Shown: positions 5,381-14,477 of the stretch, piece after piece
How positions within the stretch are numbered: the first letter of the stretch is position 1
Layout: each line of letters opens with the position of its first letter
Assembly: GCF_020103755.1 (NCBI RefSeq)
Contig: NZ_JAHSQD010000029.1
Span: forward strand, 1 to 33,907
Length of the DNA stretch: 33,907 bases
Reading direction: 5' to 3'
Source of the DNA: Streptomyces sp. LS1784
GTDB taxonomy: Bacteria > Actinomycetota > Actinomycetes > Streptomycetales > Streptomycetaceae
The notes under the pieces: model-generated
Told to the model about the DNA's origin: nothing
The model's database searches: none
Seen by the model: the letters and a program-made list of their open reading frames with translations, nothing else
Program-made: the position numbers and the translations under genes

Positions 5381-8188
5381 TCAGACCTGCGCCACGTCGG
5401 TCCGGCTCAGCGCCTCGGTCCGGCTCAGCGCGTCGCGCAGCGCCGCCCGGGCCGTGATGCCCAGCTTGGGGAAGACGCGGTACAGGTGCGAGCTGACGGT
5501 ACGCGGCGACAGGTGCATCCGCTCGCCGATCTCCTTGTTCGTCAGGCCGCCGGCGGCCAGGTCGGCGATGCGGCGTTCCTGCCAGGTCAGCGAGGCCGGC
5601 TTCAGCGTCGAGGCGCGGGGCGGGGCCCCGGTGGCGCGCAGTTCGGCCCGGGCCCGCTCGGCCCAGCCGGCCGCGCCCAGCCGCTCGAACGCCTCGGCCG
5701 CCGGGACCAGGTACTGCCGCGCCGCCGCCAGGCCCTGGACGTGGCGCACCCGGATGCCGTGCGCCAGCCGGATCCGGGCCAGCTCGAACGGGAAGCGGGC
5801 GGCGTCCGGGTGGGATTCGGCCCGCCCGAACATCTCGACGGCCTCCCGCTCGTTCTCGGCGGTCATCGCCAGCGCGCCGTAGGTGATCAGTCCCAGGCGG
5901 GGCGACACGGACGGCAGACCGGCGTCGCGGGCGGCGAGGGCGTGCGCCCGGGCCTGCTCGACGCGTCCGGTGTGCTGGGCGGCCTCGACGAGATCGAGCA
6001 GGGTGCGCGAGGCCTGGTACGCGTAGGGCCGGAAGGTGCCCGGCTGGGTGATGCCGATGGCGTAGAGGTACGCGGTCTCGTAGTCGCCGGAGCTCAGCGC
6101 GGCGGTCGCGCCGGCGGAGTCGGCGACCTGGGTCAGGAAGCCCAGGCCGCGCGGGCGGGCCCAGGCGTCCGCCTCGGCCTGGAGGTCCCGCGCCCGCCCG
6201 ACCTGTCCGCGCAGCGCCGCGAGCTGGGCCAGGTACGTGCGGCTCTGGGCGGCGAACAGGTGGTGGCCGCGCTCGGTGGCCAGGGCCAGGCCGCGCTGCC
6301 CGGTCTCCTCGGCCTCGGCCCATTCGCCGACCGCCATCTGGTCGAGCATGATCTGGTGCAGCATGACCATGCCGGTGGCCATGGCCCCGGTCTCCAGCTC
6401 GCGGTCCACCACTCGCTGGAGGTGGGGGCGGTAGTGGCTCAGGATGTCGAGGTGGTACGCGGCCGTGGCGTGCCGGCTGACGTCCCAGGGTTCCAGATCC
6501 GGCAGGTTCGCGGCGGCCTGTCGTACCGGCTCGGCCCAGTCGGCTCCGTGCCTGGTCACGTCGCTCCAGGTGCCGCTGTAGAGGCGGACGCGTTCGGTGA
6601 CGAGGTCGCCCATGGAGGCGAGGAGTTCGTGGGTGCTCTCCCAGGTCGCGCGGTCCCCGCTGTACTGACTGATCGCCAGGAGCAGGATCACCAGCCGGGT
6701 GAGGACCTCCTCCGGCTCGGCCGAACCGGCGGCCGTCCGGGCGTCCCGCAGCGTCTCGATCGCGGCCGAGACCTGTCGGTGGGTGGAGCGCACGTCCCCG
6801 TCCTGGTAGAGCGCCTGGTAGCCGGCCGCCAGCACCGAGGCCGTCGACTCCGTCGAACCGGGCGCGAGGCCCGCCTGGACCAGCCGGTGCGCCTGGCCGA
6901 GGCGGGCGGCGTGAGCGGCGACGAAGGCCGCGTCGGCCAGCCGCCGGGAGCGGCCGGCGTGGTTCTCGCTGAGCTCGGCGGCCCGGGTCAGCCAGGTCAC
7001 GGCGGCGAGTGCGCCACCGCGCCGGGTCGCCGACTCGGCCGCCGCCTCCAGGACGCCGGCGACGTCCTCGTCCGGATCGACCGTGGCCGCCGCCAGGTGC
7101 GTCGCCCGGCGTTCGAGGTTCTCCCGGTGGACCTGTGCCAGCGCCAGGTGCGCGGCGCGGCGCTGGTTGGGAGTGGCCATCTGCACGACGGCGGAACGCA
7201 CCAGCGGGTGCCGGAAGACGAAATGACCGGTGACCACTTCGATGTCCAGCAGTCCGGCGGCCACTGCCGCGTCGGCGTCGCGCATGCCGTAACGGGTGCC
7301 GGGGACGGCGTCGGTGCCGCTCGGGGTCCCGGCGCCGTCGAGCGCGCCCATCAGCAGCTCGGTCCGCACCCGCTCGTCGAGGGCTGCGATGCGGGTGCCG
7401 AACAGTCGTTGCAGCCGCCGGGGCAGGGGCGCGCCGTCCCGTCCGATGAGTTCTTCGGCCGGGAGGTCGCCCGACCGGCCGGCGAAGTGGGCGGGCAGCT
7501 CCAGCAGGGCCAGCGGATTGCCCTGGGCCTGCTCCAGAACGGTTCGGCGGACCTGTCGGCCCAGCTTCGGGTACCGGTGGTCCAGCAGACGGGCCGCGTC
7601 CTCGTCGGCCAGGGCGGCGACCGGCAGTTCGGGCAGTGCGGCGGTGTCGAAGCGCGACGTGAGGTCGGTGCGGACCGCGACCAGCAGCTTCACCGGGCTG
7701 CCGGCCAGGCGCCGGCCCACGAAGCCGCAGACGTCGGCGCTGGCGTCGTCCAGCCATTGCCCGTCGTCGAGGACCAGCAGCAGCGGCCGTTGTGCGGCGC
7801 CGAGCGCCAGCAGGCCGAGCACGGCGATGCCGAGCGTCATGACCGAGGGCGGATCGCCCTGCATTCCGCCGAACACGGCGTCGAACACCGCCCGGGTCCC
7901 GTCATCCAACCGTGCGACGTCGGCGAGCAGCGGATGGAGGAACTGATGCAGCCCGGCATAGGGCAGCGCGGACTCCGCCTCGACGCCGGCGGCCCGGATG
8001 ACCGCGTGGCCCTCCTGCTCCGCCAGCGCGGCGGCGTGGCTCAACAACGAACTCTTGCCGACCCCCGCCTCCCCCCGCAGGACGAGAGCCTGGCCCGTGG
8101 CGGACTTCACGAACGCCACGAGCTTCGCCTGCTCGTCCTCGCGGCCCACCATCGTCGTGGTGACGCCCCATCGCTGCAACCCAGCCAT
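5381..8188 (-). CDS. LuxR-family ATPase-type (LAL) transcriptional regulator
   Basis: A 935-residue protein. ATG 8188 is chosen because G-rich ribosome sites (GGAAGGGG, AGGGGGG) precede it and the protein then enters MAGLQRWGVTTTMVGREDEQ; a GTG at 8221 would extend it by 11 residues. Domain order: AAA/NACHT-like ATPase with Walker A GEAGVGKSS (residues 39-47) and Walker B LLLVLDDGQWLDD, a long TPR-like helical region, and a C-terminal LuxR helix-turn-helix (LTWQERRIADLAAGG, NKEIGERMHLS, PRTVSSHLYRVF). The length is normal for the family. Such proteins usually activate nearby operons after binding an unknown ligand; the flanking hydrolases are the obvious candidates. Its C-terminus carries an 18-bp tandem duplication. 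Confidence 0.93.
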   Translation of the reverse strand: MAGLQRWGVTTTMVGREDEQAKLVAFVKSATGQALVLRGEAGVGKSSLLSHAAALAEQEGHAVIRAAGVEAESALPYAGLHQFLHPLLADVARLDDGTRAVFDAVFGGMQGDPPSVMTLGIAVLGLLALGAAQRPLLLVLDDGQWLDDASADVCGFVGRRLAGSPVKLLVAVRTDLTSRFDTAALPELPVAALADEDAARLLDHRYPKLGRQVRRTVLEQAQGNPLALLELPAHFAGRSGDLPAEELIGRDGAPLPRRLQRLFGTRIAALDERVRTELLMGALDGAGTPSGTDAVPGTRYGMRDADAAVAAGLLDIEVVTGHFVFRHPLVRSAVVQMATPNQRRAAHLALAQVHRENLERRATHLAAATVDPDEDVAGVLEAAAESATRRGGALAAVTWLTRAAELSENHAGRSRRLADAAFVAAHAARLGQAHRLVQAGLAPGSTESTASVLAAGYQALYQDGDVRSTHRQVSAAIETLRDARTAAGSAEPEEVLTRLVILLLAISQYSGDRATWESTHELLASMGDLVTERVRLYSGTWSDVTRHGADWAEPVRQAAANLPDLEPWDVSRHATAAYHLDILSHYRPHLQRVVDRELETGAMATGMVMLHQIMLDQMAVGEWAEAEETGQRGLALATERGHHLFAAQSRTYLAQLAALRGQVGRARDLQAEADAWARPRGLGFLTQVADSAGATAALSSGDYETAYLYAIGITQPGTFRPYAYQASRTLLDLVEAAQHTGRVEQARAHALAARDAGLPSVSPRLGLITYGALAMTAENEREAVEMFGRAESHPDAARFPFELARIRLAHGIRVRHVQGLAAARQYLVPAAEAFERLGAAGWAERARAELRATGAPPRASTLKPASLTWQERRIADLAAGGLTNKEIGERMHLSPRTVSSHLYRVFPKLGITARAALRDALSRTEALSRTDVAQV
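5397..5431 (-). repeat. 18-bp tandem duplication in LuxR 3' end
   Basis: TCGGTCCGGCTCAGCGC occurs at 5397-5413 and again at 5415-5431. It codes for the repeated ALSRTE / ALSRTD at the extreme C-terminus, after the helix-turn-helix, so it looks like a recent slippage product with little effect. Confidence 0.85.
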
Positions 8189-8195
8189 GTCCCCC

Positions 8196-9033
8196 CTACC
8201 CCTTCCTGATTTCGCTCTCACCGCGCGGCAGCTCCATCACCGCCAGCGGGTTGCCGCGTGCTTCGGCGACGATCGCGTCCCGCACGCGGGGGTGCACCGG
8301 ACCGGGCAGCACCGAGTCGAGCAACGCCCGGGCGTCGTCGTCGCGGAGCCCGTCCACCTGTAGTTCCGGCAGGCCGGTAAGGAGTCCGGCGTTGGTCGGC
8401 GTGCGGGCCGACGCCGAGGTGGACACGGCGAAGGCCAGGGCCACGGACTCGGCGTCCAGCCGGCCGGGCGACGAATGCGAGGACGGCCGCGGAGATCCCG
8501 TCGATCCACTGCGCGTCGTCCACGACACAGACCAGCGGCTCGACAGCGGCGGCTTCGGCGAACAGGCCCAGCACGGCCAGTCCGGTCAGCAGACAGCCGG
8601 GTGATTCGCCATCGCCCGGTCCGAGTTCCAGCTCCAGCCCCAGCGCCGTCGCCAGAGCGGCTCGCTGCGCCGCCGGCAACCGGTCCAGATGGCTCAGCAG
8701 CGGAGCGCACCTCTGCTGGAGAGCCGAGTACGCGATCTCGGATTCGGTCTCCACCCCGACCGTGCGGACGACGCGACCCGCCGGGGCGCGACCCGCCAGA
8801 TAGGTGAGCAGGGCGGTCTTGCCGACGCCGGACTCCCCGCGCAGGACCAGTACGCGGCTGTGTCCGCGGCGCAGGTCGAGCAACAGCCGATCGAGCTCTT
8901 CCTGTTCCCGGGCGCGTCCGCAAAGCGGTGGCGACAACGGATTCCCCGTCACGTCCGGCCCGTCCTCGCCAACAGGCTCCACGCTTGTCAGCTCCTTCGC
9001 CGCAATGGAAGCCGGTCGGCGTCCACCGATCAC
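8196..9033 (-). pseudogene. LuxR ATPase-type regulator, N-terminal fragment with frameshift
   Basis: From a GTG near 9033 the frame encodes the N-terminal ATPase of a LAL regulator: CGRAREQEELDRLLLDL, Walker A GESGVGKTALL, TVGVETESEIAYSALQ, and Walker B CVVDDAQWIDG. At about 8460-8470, in a GCCCGGCCGG run, coding switches frame. Removing one C continues it as RRLDAESVALAFAVS, then LPELQVDGLRDDDARALLD and IVAEARGNPLAVMELPRG, until a stop at 8196. The fragment thus has both a single-base frameshift and a truncation after roughly 280 residues, with no helix-turn-helix. It begins 117 bases after the pyrophosphatase stop and ends eight bases before the start of the intact regulator. Confidence 0.75.
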
Positions 9034-9150
9034 GATCCCGGGACCACGGGCCGGTCGAGCCAGTGTCGAACCCTGGCCAGTACCCGGGCCGGGAGCGACC
9101 AGTGTCCGGCACGGGCACGACCGGCCGCCCTCCTCGACAGCACGGCGGGC

Positions 9151-9636
9151 CTACTGGGCGGCGGCGGCTCTGGAGCGTGAGGTCGCGATCTCGGCGTAGG
9201 CGTCGGCCTTGTTCGCCCAGTGGGAGCCTTCGACGGACTTTCCGGGTTCGAGGTCCTTGTAGACCTCGAAGAAGTGGGTGATCTCCTGCAGGTCGTGCTG
9301 GGGCATGTCGTCGATGTCCTGCAGACGGGCGAAGCGGGGGTCGTGAGCGGGCACGCAGAGGATCTTCTCGTCCGGCCCCTTCTCGTCGGTCATGACGAAC
9401 ATGCCGATGGCGCGGCAGGTGATGCCGCATCCCGGGAAGGTGGGCTCGTCGACGAGGATGAGGGCATCGAGAGGGTCGCCGTCTCCTCCGAGGGTGTCCT
9501 CGATGAACCCGTAGTCGGCCGGGTAGCGGGTGGCCGTGAACAGCATCCGGTCCAGGCGGATCCGTCCGGTGGCATGGTCCATCTCGTACTTGTTGCGTGA
9601 CCCCTGCGGGATCTCGACGATCACCTCGAAGTCCAT
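9151..9636 (-). CDS. ppa: Inorganic pyrophosphatase (soluble, family I)
   Basis: A 161-residue cytosolic enzyme hydrolysing PPi to two phosphates. ATG 9636 is preceded by GAAGGAGG. Family I hallmarks are all present: FEVIVEIPQGSRNKYE at the N-terminus, KYE-type substrate residues, DYGFIEDT, the metal-binding signature DGDPLDALIL, and the later Asp and Lys residues around DIDDMPQHDLQEITHFFEVYKDLE. Length is typical for actinobacterial Ppa. It is divergent from the membrane pyrophosphatase hppA across 200 bp, so two enzymes acting on the same substrate may share control. Confidence 0.97.
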   Translation of the reverse strand: MDFEVIVEIPQGSRNKYEMDHATGRIRLDRMLFTATRYPADYGFIEDTLGGDGDPLDALILVDEPTFPGCGITCRAIGMFVMTDEKGPDEKILCVPAHDPRFARLQDIDDMPQHDLQEITHFFEVYKDLEPGKSVEGSHWANKADAYAEIATSRSRAAAAQ

Positions 9637-9730
9637 GTCGCCCTCCTTCGCGATCCGTGGCGTCCGACGGCGTCGGCAGCACCATTTTCGAGGGGATCAC
9701 TCGCCGCCGCACGCCGGGTGCGCGATTGCC

Positions 9731-9766
9731 CTAACCCCCGTGGAGACCTCCAGGCCCCGGGGTTAG
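9731..9766. promoter_or_regulatory. Nested palindrome between ppa and hppA
   Basis: CTAACCCC (9731-9738) pairs perfectly with GGGGTTAG (9759-9766); nested inside, TGGAG (9741-9745) pairs with CTCCA (9748-9752). It lies about 95 bases from the ppa start and 70 from the hppA start, a suitable place for an operator or a leader hairpin serving both genes. No binding protein can be named. Confidence 0.45.
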
Positions 9767-9836
9767 CCTCGTTCTGTTGCTCCCGGGCGGCTGGTTCGCG
9801 CGCCCGGCGCCCAGGCACGACGTCAAGGAGGACGGA

Positions 9837-12239
9837 ATGGCTGGGGTCTTTCATGCAGGCGCATCCGTCGCGGCCGCGCCCGAGTTGACCGGGTCGGGCC
9901 GAACGCTGCTGGTGATCGTCGCGGTGATCGGGGCAGGAGCCCTGATGGTGGCCTGGGCGCTCGTTCGCCAGGTCCTGGCCGCGGACGAGGGCACCGATAC
10001 GATGCGGCGGATCGCCGGGGCGGTTCAGGAGGGTGCGAACGCCTACCTGAGGCGCCAGTTCCGTACCCTGGGCGTCTTCGCCGGGGTGGTGCCCTTCGTG
10101 CTGCTGCTGTTGCCGGCGGACAACTGGGGGCAGCGGATCGGGCGTTCGGTGTTCTTCCTGGTCGGGGCGGCGTTCTCGGCGACGACGGGGTACGTCGGGA
10201 TGCAGCTCGCGGTGCGCAGCAATGTCCGGGTGGCGGCGGCGGCCCGGGCGGGGACGGCGCCGGTCCCGGCCATCGAGTCCTGGGAGGGACCGACGGCGGC
10301 ATCGATCGTGCGAGGGGTGTCGCACCGGGCGATGCGGATCGCCTTCCGTACCGGTGGAGTGGTGGGGATGTTCACCGTGGGCCTGGGTCTCATGGGGGCG
10401 GCCACGGTGGTGCTGATCTACCAGGCGAACGCGCCGAAGGTGTTGGAGGGCTTCGGCTTCGGTGCGGCGTTGCTGGCGATGTTCATGCGGGTGGGCGGTG
10501 GGATCTTCACCAAGGCCGCGGACGTGGGCGCGGACCTGGTGGGCAAGGTCGAGCAGGGGATCCCCGAGGACGATCCCCGCAACGCGGCGACGATCGCCGA
10601 CAACGTGGGCGACAACGTGGGCGACTGCGCGGGGATGGCGGCCGACCTGTTCGAGTCCTACGCCGTGACCCTGGTCGCCGCGCTGATTCTGGGCAGAGCC
10701 GCCTTCGGTGACGACGGGCTGACCTTCCCTCTCGTCGTGCCCGCCATCGGGGTGCTCACGGCGGTCCTGGGCATCGGGATGGTCTCCCCGCGGCCCACGG
10801 ACCGCAGCGGGATGACCGCCATCAACCGCGGCTTCATCGCCTCCGCCGCGGTGTCCCTCGCTCTGGTGGCCGGCGCCGTCTTCGCGTTCCTGCCGGACCG
10901 CTTCTCCGGACTGCACGGGGTGCCTGCCGAGATCACCCGGCACGCGGGCAGTCCGCGGGTGTTCGCCCTGGCCGCGGTGGCCATCGGGATCGTGCTGGCC
11001 ACCGTCATCCAGCAACTGACCGGCTACTTCACCGAGACCACCCGCCGCCCGGTACGGGACCTGGGCAGGACCTCGCTGACCGGGCCGGCCACCGTGGTGC
11101 TCTCCGGTGTCGCGCTCGGCCTGGAATCGGCCGTGTACTCCGCCGTGGCCATCGGAGCCGCCGTCTACGGCGCCTTCCTGCTCGGCGGCGGCTCGCTGAT
11201 CCTGTCCTTGTTCGCGGTCGCGCTGGCCGGGACCGGACTTCTGACCACCGTCGGTGTGATCGTCGCGATGGACACCTTCGGCCCGGTCTCCGACAACGCC
11301 CAGGGCATCGCGGAGATGTCCGGAGACGTCACCGGCGCCGGCGCCCAGGTGCTCACCGAACTGGACGCCGTCGGCAACACCACCAAGGCGACCACCAAGG
11401 GCATCGCCATCGCCACCGCGGTGCTCGCCGCCACCGCACTGTTCGGCTCCTACACCGACACCATCGCGACCGCCGAGGCACAGATCGGCCCGGCCGCCCA
11501 CGGCGCGAGCCTGAGCCTGGCCATCGACCAGCCCAACAACCTGGTCGGCCTGCTGGTCGGCGCTGCCGTCGTCTTCCTCTTCTCCGGTCTGGCGATCAAC
11601 GCCGTCTCGCGCTCCGCCGGCGCGGTCGTCTTCGAGGTCCGGCGCCAGTTCCGGACCCGGCCCGGCATCATGGACGGCACCGAGCGGCCCGAGTACGGCC
11701 GGGTGGTGGACATCTGCACCCGCGACGCGCTGCGCGAACTGATCACCCCGGGCCTGCTCGCCGTGCTGACCCCGATCGCCCTCGGCTTCCTCCTCGGCGT
11801 CGGCCCGCTGGGCTCCTACCTGGCCGGAGCGATCGGCGCGGGCACCCTGATGGCCGTCTTTCTGGCGACCTCGGGCGGCGCCTGGGACAACGCCAAGAAA
11901 CTGATCGAGGACGGTCACCACGGCGGCAAGGGCAGCCCCGCGCACGCGGCCACCGTCATCGGCGACACGGTGGGCGACCCCTTCAAGGACACCGCCGGAC
12001 CGGCCATCAACCCGCTTCTGAAGGTGATGAACCTGGTCTCCCTCCTGGTGGCGCCCGCGATCGTCAATCTCAGCTTCGGCGCGCATGCCAACCCGGGCCT
12101 CCGGCTGACCATCGCCCTGTCGGCCCTGGCCGTCGTCGTCCTCGCCGTGTGGATCTCCAAGCGCCGGGGCATCACCGTCGGCACCGACGAAACTCCCACG
12201 GGCACCCGTGCGCCGGAGGAGCCCGCGCCCGTCCGGTGA
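9837..12239 (+). CDS. hppA: Membrane-bound proton-pumping pyrophosphatase (K+-independent type)
   Basis: An 800-residue polytopic membrane protein starting at ATG 9837, with AAGGAGG about seven bases upstream. It couples PPi hydrolysis to proton export. Family motifs: GGGIFTKAADVGADLVGKVE, DDPRNAATIADNVGDNVGDCAGMAADLFESY, GPVSDNAQGIAEMSG, and SGGAWDNAKKLIEDG followed by HAATVIGDTVGDPFKDTAGPA. The segment GNTTKATTKG has Lys at the position that is Ala in K+-dependent enzymes, so this should be the K+-independent class. The length matches streptomycete homologues. It is divergent from ppa and followed by a hairpin before the convergent M19-like gene. Confidence 0.97.
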   Translation: MAGVFHAGASVAAAPELTGSGRTLLVIVAVIGAGALMVAWALVRQVLAADEGTDTMRRIAGAVQEGANAYLRRQFRTLGVFAGVVPFVLLLLPADNWGQRIGRSVFFLVGAAFSATTGYVGMQLAVRSNVRVAAAARAGTAPVPAIESWEGPTAASIVRGVSHRAMRIAFRTGGVVGMFTVGLGLMGAATVVLIYQANAPKVLEGFGFGAALLAMFMRVGGGIFTKAADVGADLVGKVEQGIPEDDPRNAATIADNVGDNVGDCAGMAADLFESYAVTLVAALILGRAAFGDDGLTFPLVVPAIGVLTAVLGIGMVSPRPTDRSGMTAINRGFIASAAVSLALVAGAVFAFLPDRFSGLHGVPAEITRHAGSPRVFALAAVAIGIVLATVIQQLTGYFTETTRRPVRDLGRTSLTGPATVVLSGVALGLESAVYSAVAIGAAVYGAFLLGGGSLILSLFAVALAGTGLLTTVGVIVAMDTFGPVSDNAQGIAEMSGDVTGAGAQVLTELDAVGNTTKATTKGIAIATAVLAATALFGSYTDTIATAEAQIGPAAHGASLSLAIDQPNNLVGLLVGAAVVFLFSGLAINAVSRSAGAVVFEVRRQFRTRPGIMDGTERPEYGRVVDICTRDALRELITPGLLAVLTPIALGFLLGVGPLGSYLAGAIGAGTLMAVFLATSGGAWDNAKKLIEDGHHGGKGSPAHAATVIGDTVGDPFKDTAGPAINPLLKVMNLVSLLVAPAIVNLSFGAHANPGLRLTIALSALAVVVLAVWISKRRGITVGTDETPTGTRAPEEPAPVR

Positions 12240-12357
12240 CCAGCCGCCGGCTGTCACCCGTCTCGTCCGGCCGGTCCGCCGTAGTACCGACCACGTCCTG
12301 CACTGGTTCCGCCGGCGCCGCCGACGCCGACACCGGGCCCGAACCGGCCACGACGAA

Positions 12358-12393
12358 CGACGAGGCCACAGCCCTGGAGCTGAAGCCTCGTCG
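12358..12393. terminator. Bidirectional hairpin between hppA and M19-like gene
   Basis: CGACGAGGC (12358-12366) pairs perfectly with GCCTCGTCG (12385-12393); inside it CAGC pairs with GCTG around a six-base loop. It lies in the convergent spacer, 118 bases past the hppA stop and 20 bases past the stop at 12414, so it can serve both directions. No T-tract. Confidence 0.6.
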
Positions 12394-12413
12394 CAGTAGG
12401 CGCTGTTGCGGTA

Positions 12414-14477
12414 CTAGCTGCTGTAGACGCCGACCTCGTACAGCGAGTAGCCCCACTGGGTGCCGCGCTGCACCCCGTGGACGCGGACGTAGCGGGCCGG
12501 GACGCCGGCGAACCGCGCGGTGTCCAGGCCGCCGTCCCCGGTGGTGGTGGACCACACCGACTGCCAGCTGCTCCCGTCGGTGGAGACCTCGATCCGGTAC
12601 GCCCGTCCGTAGGCGCGTTCCCAGTCCAGGGTGACGCGCCCGACCAAGGTGGTGGACCCGAGGTCGACCTGGAGCCACTGGTCGTCGGTCCACTCGCTGG
12701 CCCAGCGGGTACCCGGGTCTCCGTCCACCGCCTGGCCGGGCGCGTAGCTGACGAACGGGTTCCACCACTCGGTGGTGCCGGCCGTGGCCGGGCGGCCCGC
12801 GGCCAGGTTCACCGTGGCCCGGTGCTGCTCCGAGGCCCCCCAGGTGGTGAGGTAGGACTCGGCGCCGCGGAAGAGGTCGTCCACCACGTCCTGGCCGCCG
12901 ACCTGCCGGATGTCCTCCAGCCAGTCCGGTACCAGACCGTAGTGCGCGGCGCCGTCCGTGTTGATGTCCCAGGTGCGCGCGCCGGTGGTCTGGCGGTCGA
13001 TGAGGGATCCGCCGTCCGCGCTGCGGAACGGGTAGCGCACCGGGTTGGCGGTGTTCGCCCCGCGCGGGCCGGGCCAGCCGCCGACGCCGTTCATGTCGGT
13101 GCCGTAGCCGTACCCCACGTGGTACTTGTCGCGCAGCGCGTCGGTGCGCTTGGCCTCCGAGCTGAACGCCTCGGCGCCGTTCATGTACTGGGCGACGAAA
13201 CCGCCGAGCTTGTAGACGCGCTCGATCCAGTCGAGGTCCATCCAGCTGTGCGAGGAGATCACACCCGGGTAGGACTCGGACTCCAGGATGTCGAACGAGC
13301 GCCCGGCCGCCTTGACGCTCATGTGGTCGACCTCAAGCATCATCTTGCGTTTCATCAGCCCGCGCACCGCGTACTCGCCGAGGTCGGTCAGCCCACGGCT
13401 GTTGCACTGCGCGTCGCCGGCGTAGGCCGGCACCGCCACGCCCGCGGGGAGCTGCTTCTGCGCCTCGGGCGCCGGGGCGAGACCGATCGGGTTGTCGTGC
13501 TGCGGCCCGGCGCACTTCTCGGTCTTCCAGAAGGTGCCGGTCGAGAGGAACTGGCCGACGTTGATCGCCGTCCCGAGCGCGCCCTCGTCGAAGCGCACCC
13601 CGCAGAGCGCGTTGTCGAACTTGTGGCAGAGGAACATGCTGCGCACGCCCAGGCCGTACAGCTCGTCCAGACCGCGGTCGATGTCGGCCTTGCTGCACTG
13701 GGCGACATCGAGGATCTGCTTGCAGCCGAACGGCTCGGAGGTCTCCACACCGAGGACGACGGCCAGCTTGCCCTGCTTGACCACCTCGCGGGCCTGCGCG
13801 CTGTCGGTGACGATCCGGAACCAGCCCTTGCCGGGCCCGCCGTACATCGTGTCGACATAGGCCTGCAGCTCGTACGTCTTCTGCGCTTGGAGACGGATGG
13901 AGGTCATCTCGTCGCAGCTGCGGTCCTTGAAGAAGTAGACCGAGCAGATCACCCCGTTGGTGACCAGGTCGTTGACCAGGACCCGCTGGCCGCCGCGCCA
14001 GGCCCGTTCGATCCACGCGTAGTAGTTCTGCTGGTGAGTGAGCGAGTCGTGGGCCGGCCAGTCCGCGAAGGTCGGCCAGCCGACCGGGTCGTGCTTGCCG
14101 TCGCCGCCCTTGGTGATGAAGTCGAAGATGGCGAGCGAGCCGTCGGGGTAGTGCTCGGGACAGTCCTTCAGCGCGTCCGCGATCCCGGCTTCGGAGAACG
14201 ACTTGCCGCAGATGAGCCGGCCGCCGAACGCCTCGTTGGCCATGATGTGGTCGTGCGCGTCGACGAAGCCCCGGACTCGCCCCTGGGCGTCGGTCCCGCG
14301 GAACGGCTCGCCTGTGACGTTGACCTGCGAGTCGGGCGCGGGCCGCGCGGTCGGGTTCCACCAGCCCGTCTCGCCCGGCGTCGCAGGCGCCGGAGCGGCG
14401 AACACCAGGGTGGCCAGGGTGAGGAGTGCGGCCAGAAGTGTGACGAATCCGCGTCTGATGCGGGGGAGTTGGTGCAT
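12414..14477 (-). CDS. Secreted M19/amidohydrolase-like protein with C-terminal discoidin (F5/8C) domain
   Basis: A 687-residue exported protein from ATG 14477, with a weak GGTGG site. An upstream in-frame start at 14522 would put non-signal residues before the signal peptide (IRRGFVTLLAALLTLATLVF, then AAPAPATPG). Residues about 65-520 form a metal-dependent TIM-barrel hydrolase resembling renal-dipeptidase family M19: DAHDHIM near the start, GVETSEPFG at the bridging-glutamate position, then LEVDHMSVKA and GVISSHSW with candidate metal histidines. Residues about 555-687 form an F5/8 type C domain (GQAVDGDPGTRWASEW, WLQVDLGS, YRIEVSTDG, YVRVHGVQRG), normally a carbohydrate-binding module. 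Many paired cysteines suggest extracellular disulfides. The substrate is unknown. Confidence 0.82.
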   Translation of the reverse strand: MHQLPRIRRGFVTLLAALLTLATLVFAAPAPATPGETGWWNPTARPAPDSQVNVTGEPFRGTDAQGRVRGFVDAHDHIMANEAFGGRLICGKSFSEAGIADALKDCPEHYPDGSLAIFDFITKGGDGKHDPVGWPTFADWPAHDSLTHQQNYYAWIERAWRGGQRVLVNDLVTNGVICSVYFFKDRSCDEMTSIRLQAQKTYELQAYVDTMYGGPGKGWFRIVTDSAQAREVVKQGKLAVVLGVETSEPFGCKQILDVAQCSKADIDRGLDELYGLGVRSMFLCHKFDNALCGVRFDEGALGTAINVGQFLSTGTFWKTEKCAGPQHDNPIGLAPAPEAQKQLPAGVAVPAYAGDAQCNSRGLTDLGEYAVRGLMKRKMMLEVDHMSVKAAGRSFDILESESYPGVISSHSWMDLDWIERVYKLGGFVAQYMNGAEAFSSEAKRTDALRDKYHVGYGYGTDMNGVGGWPGPRGANTANPVRYPFRSADGGSLIDRQTTGARTWDINTDGAAHYGLVPDWLEDIRQVGGQDVVDDLFRGAESYLTTWGASEQHRATVNLAAGRPATAGTTEWWNPFVSYAPGQAVDGDPGTRWASEWTDDQWLQVDLGSTTLVGRVTLDWERAYGRAYRIEVSTDGSSWQSVWSTTTGDGGLDTARFAGVPARYVRVHGVQRGTQWGYSLYEVGVYSS

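Noticed and set aside
7281..7300. Possible TTA codon in the LuxR gene
   Set aside because: In the coding phase the bases read CGT TAC (Arg-Tyr), not TTA.
4818..7757. A 979-codon open frame on the minus strand, overlapping the hydrolase and LuxR genes
   Set aside because: Arg/Gly/Pro/Ala-rich composition typical of a shadow frame in GC-rich DNA; the true LuxR frame has clear domains.
5486..8209. A 907-codon plus-strand frame opposite the LuxR gene
   Set aside because: No recognisable domains and composition of an antisense shadow.
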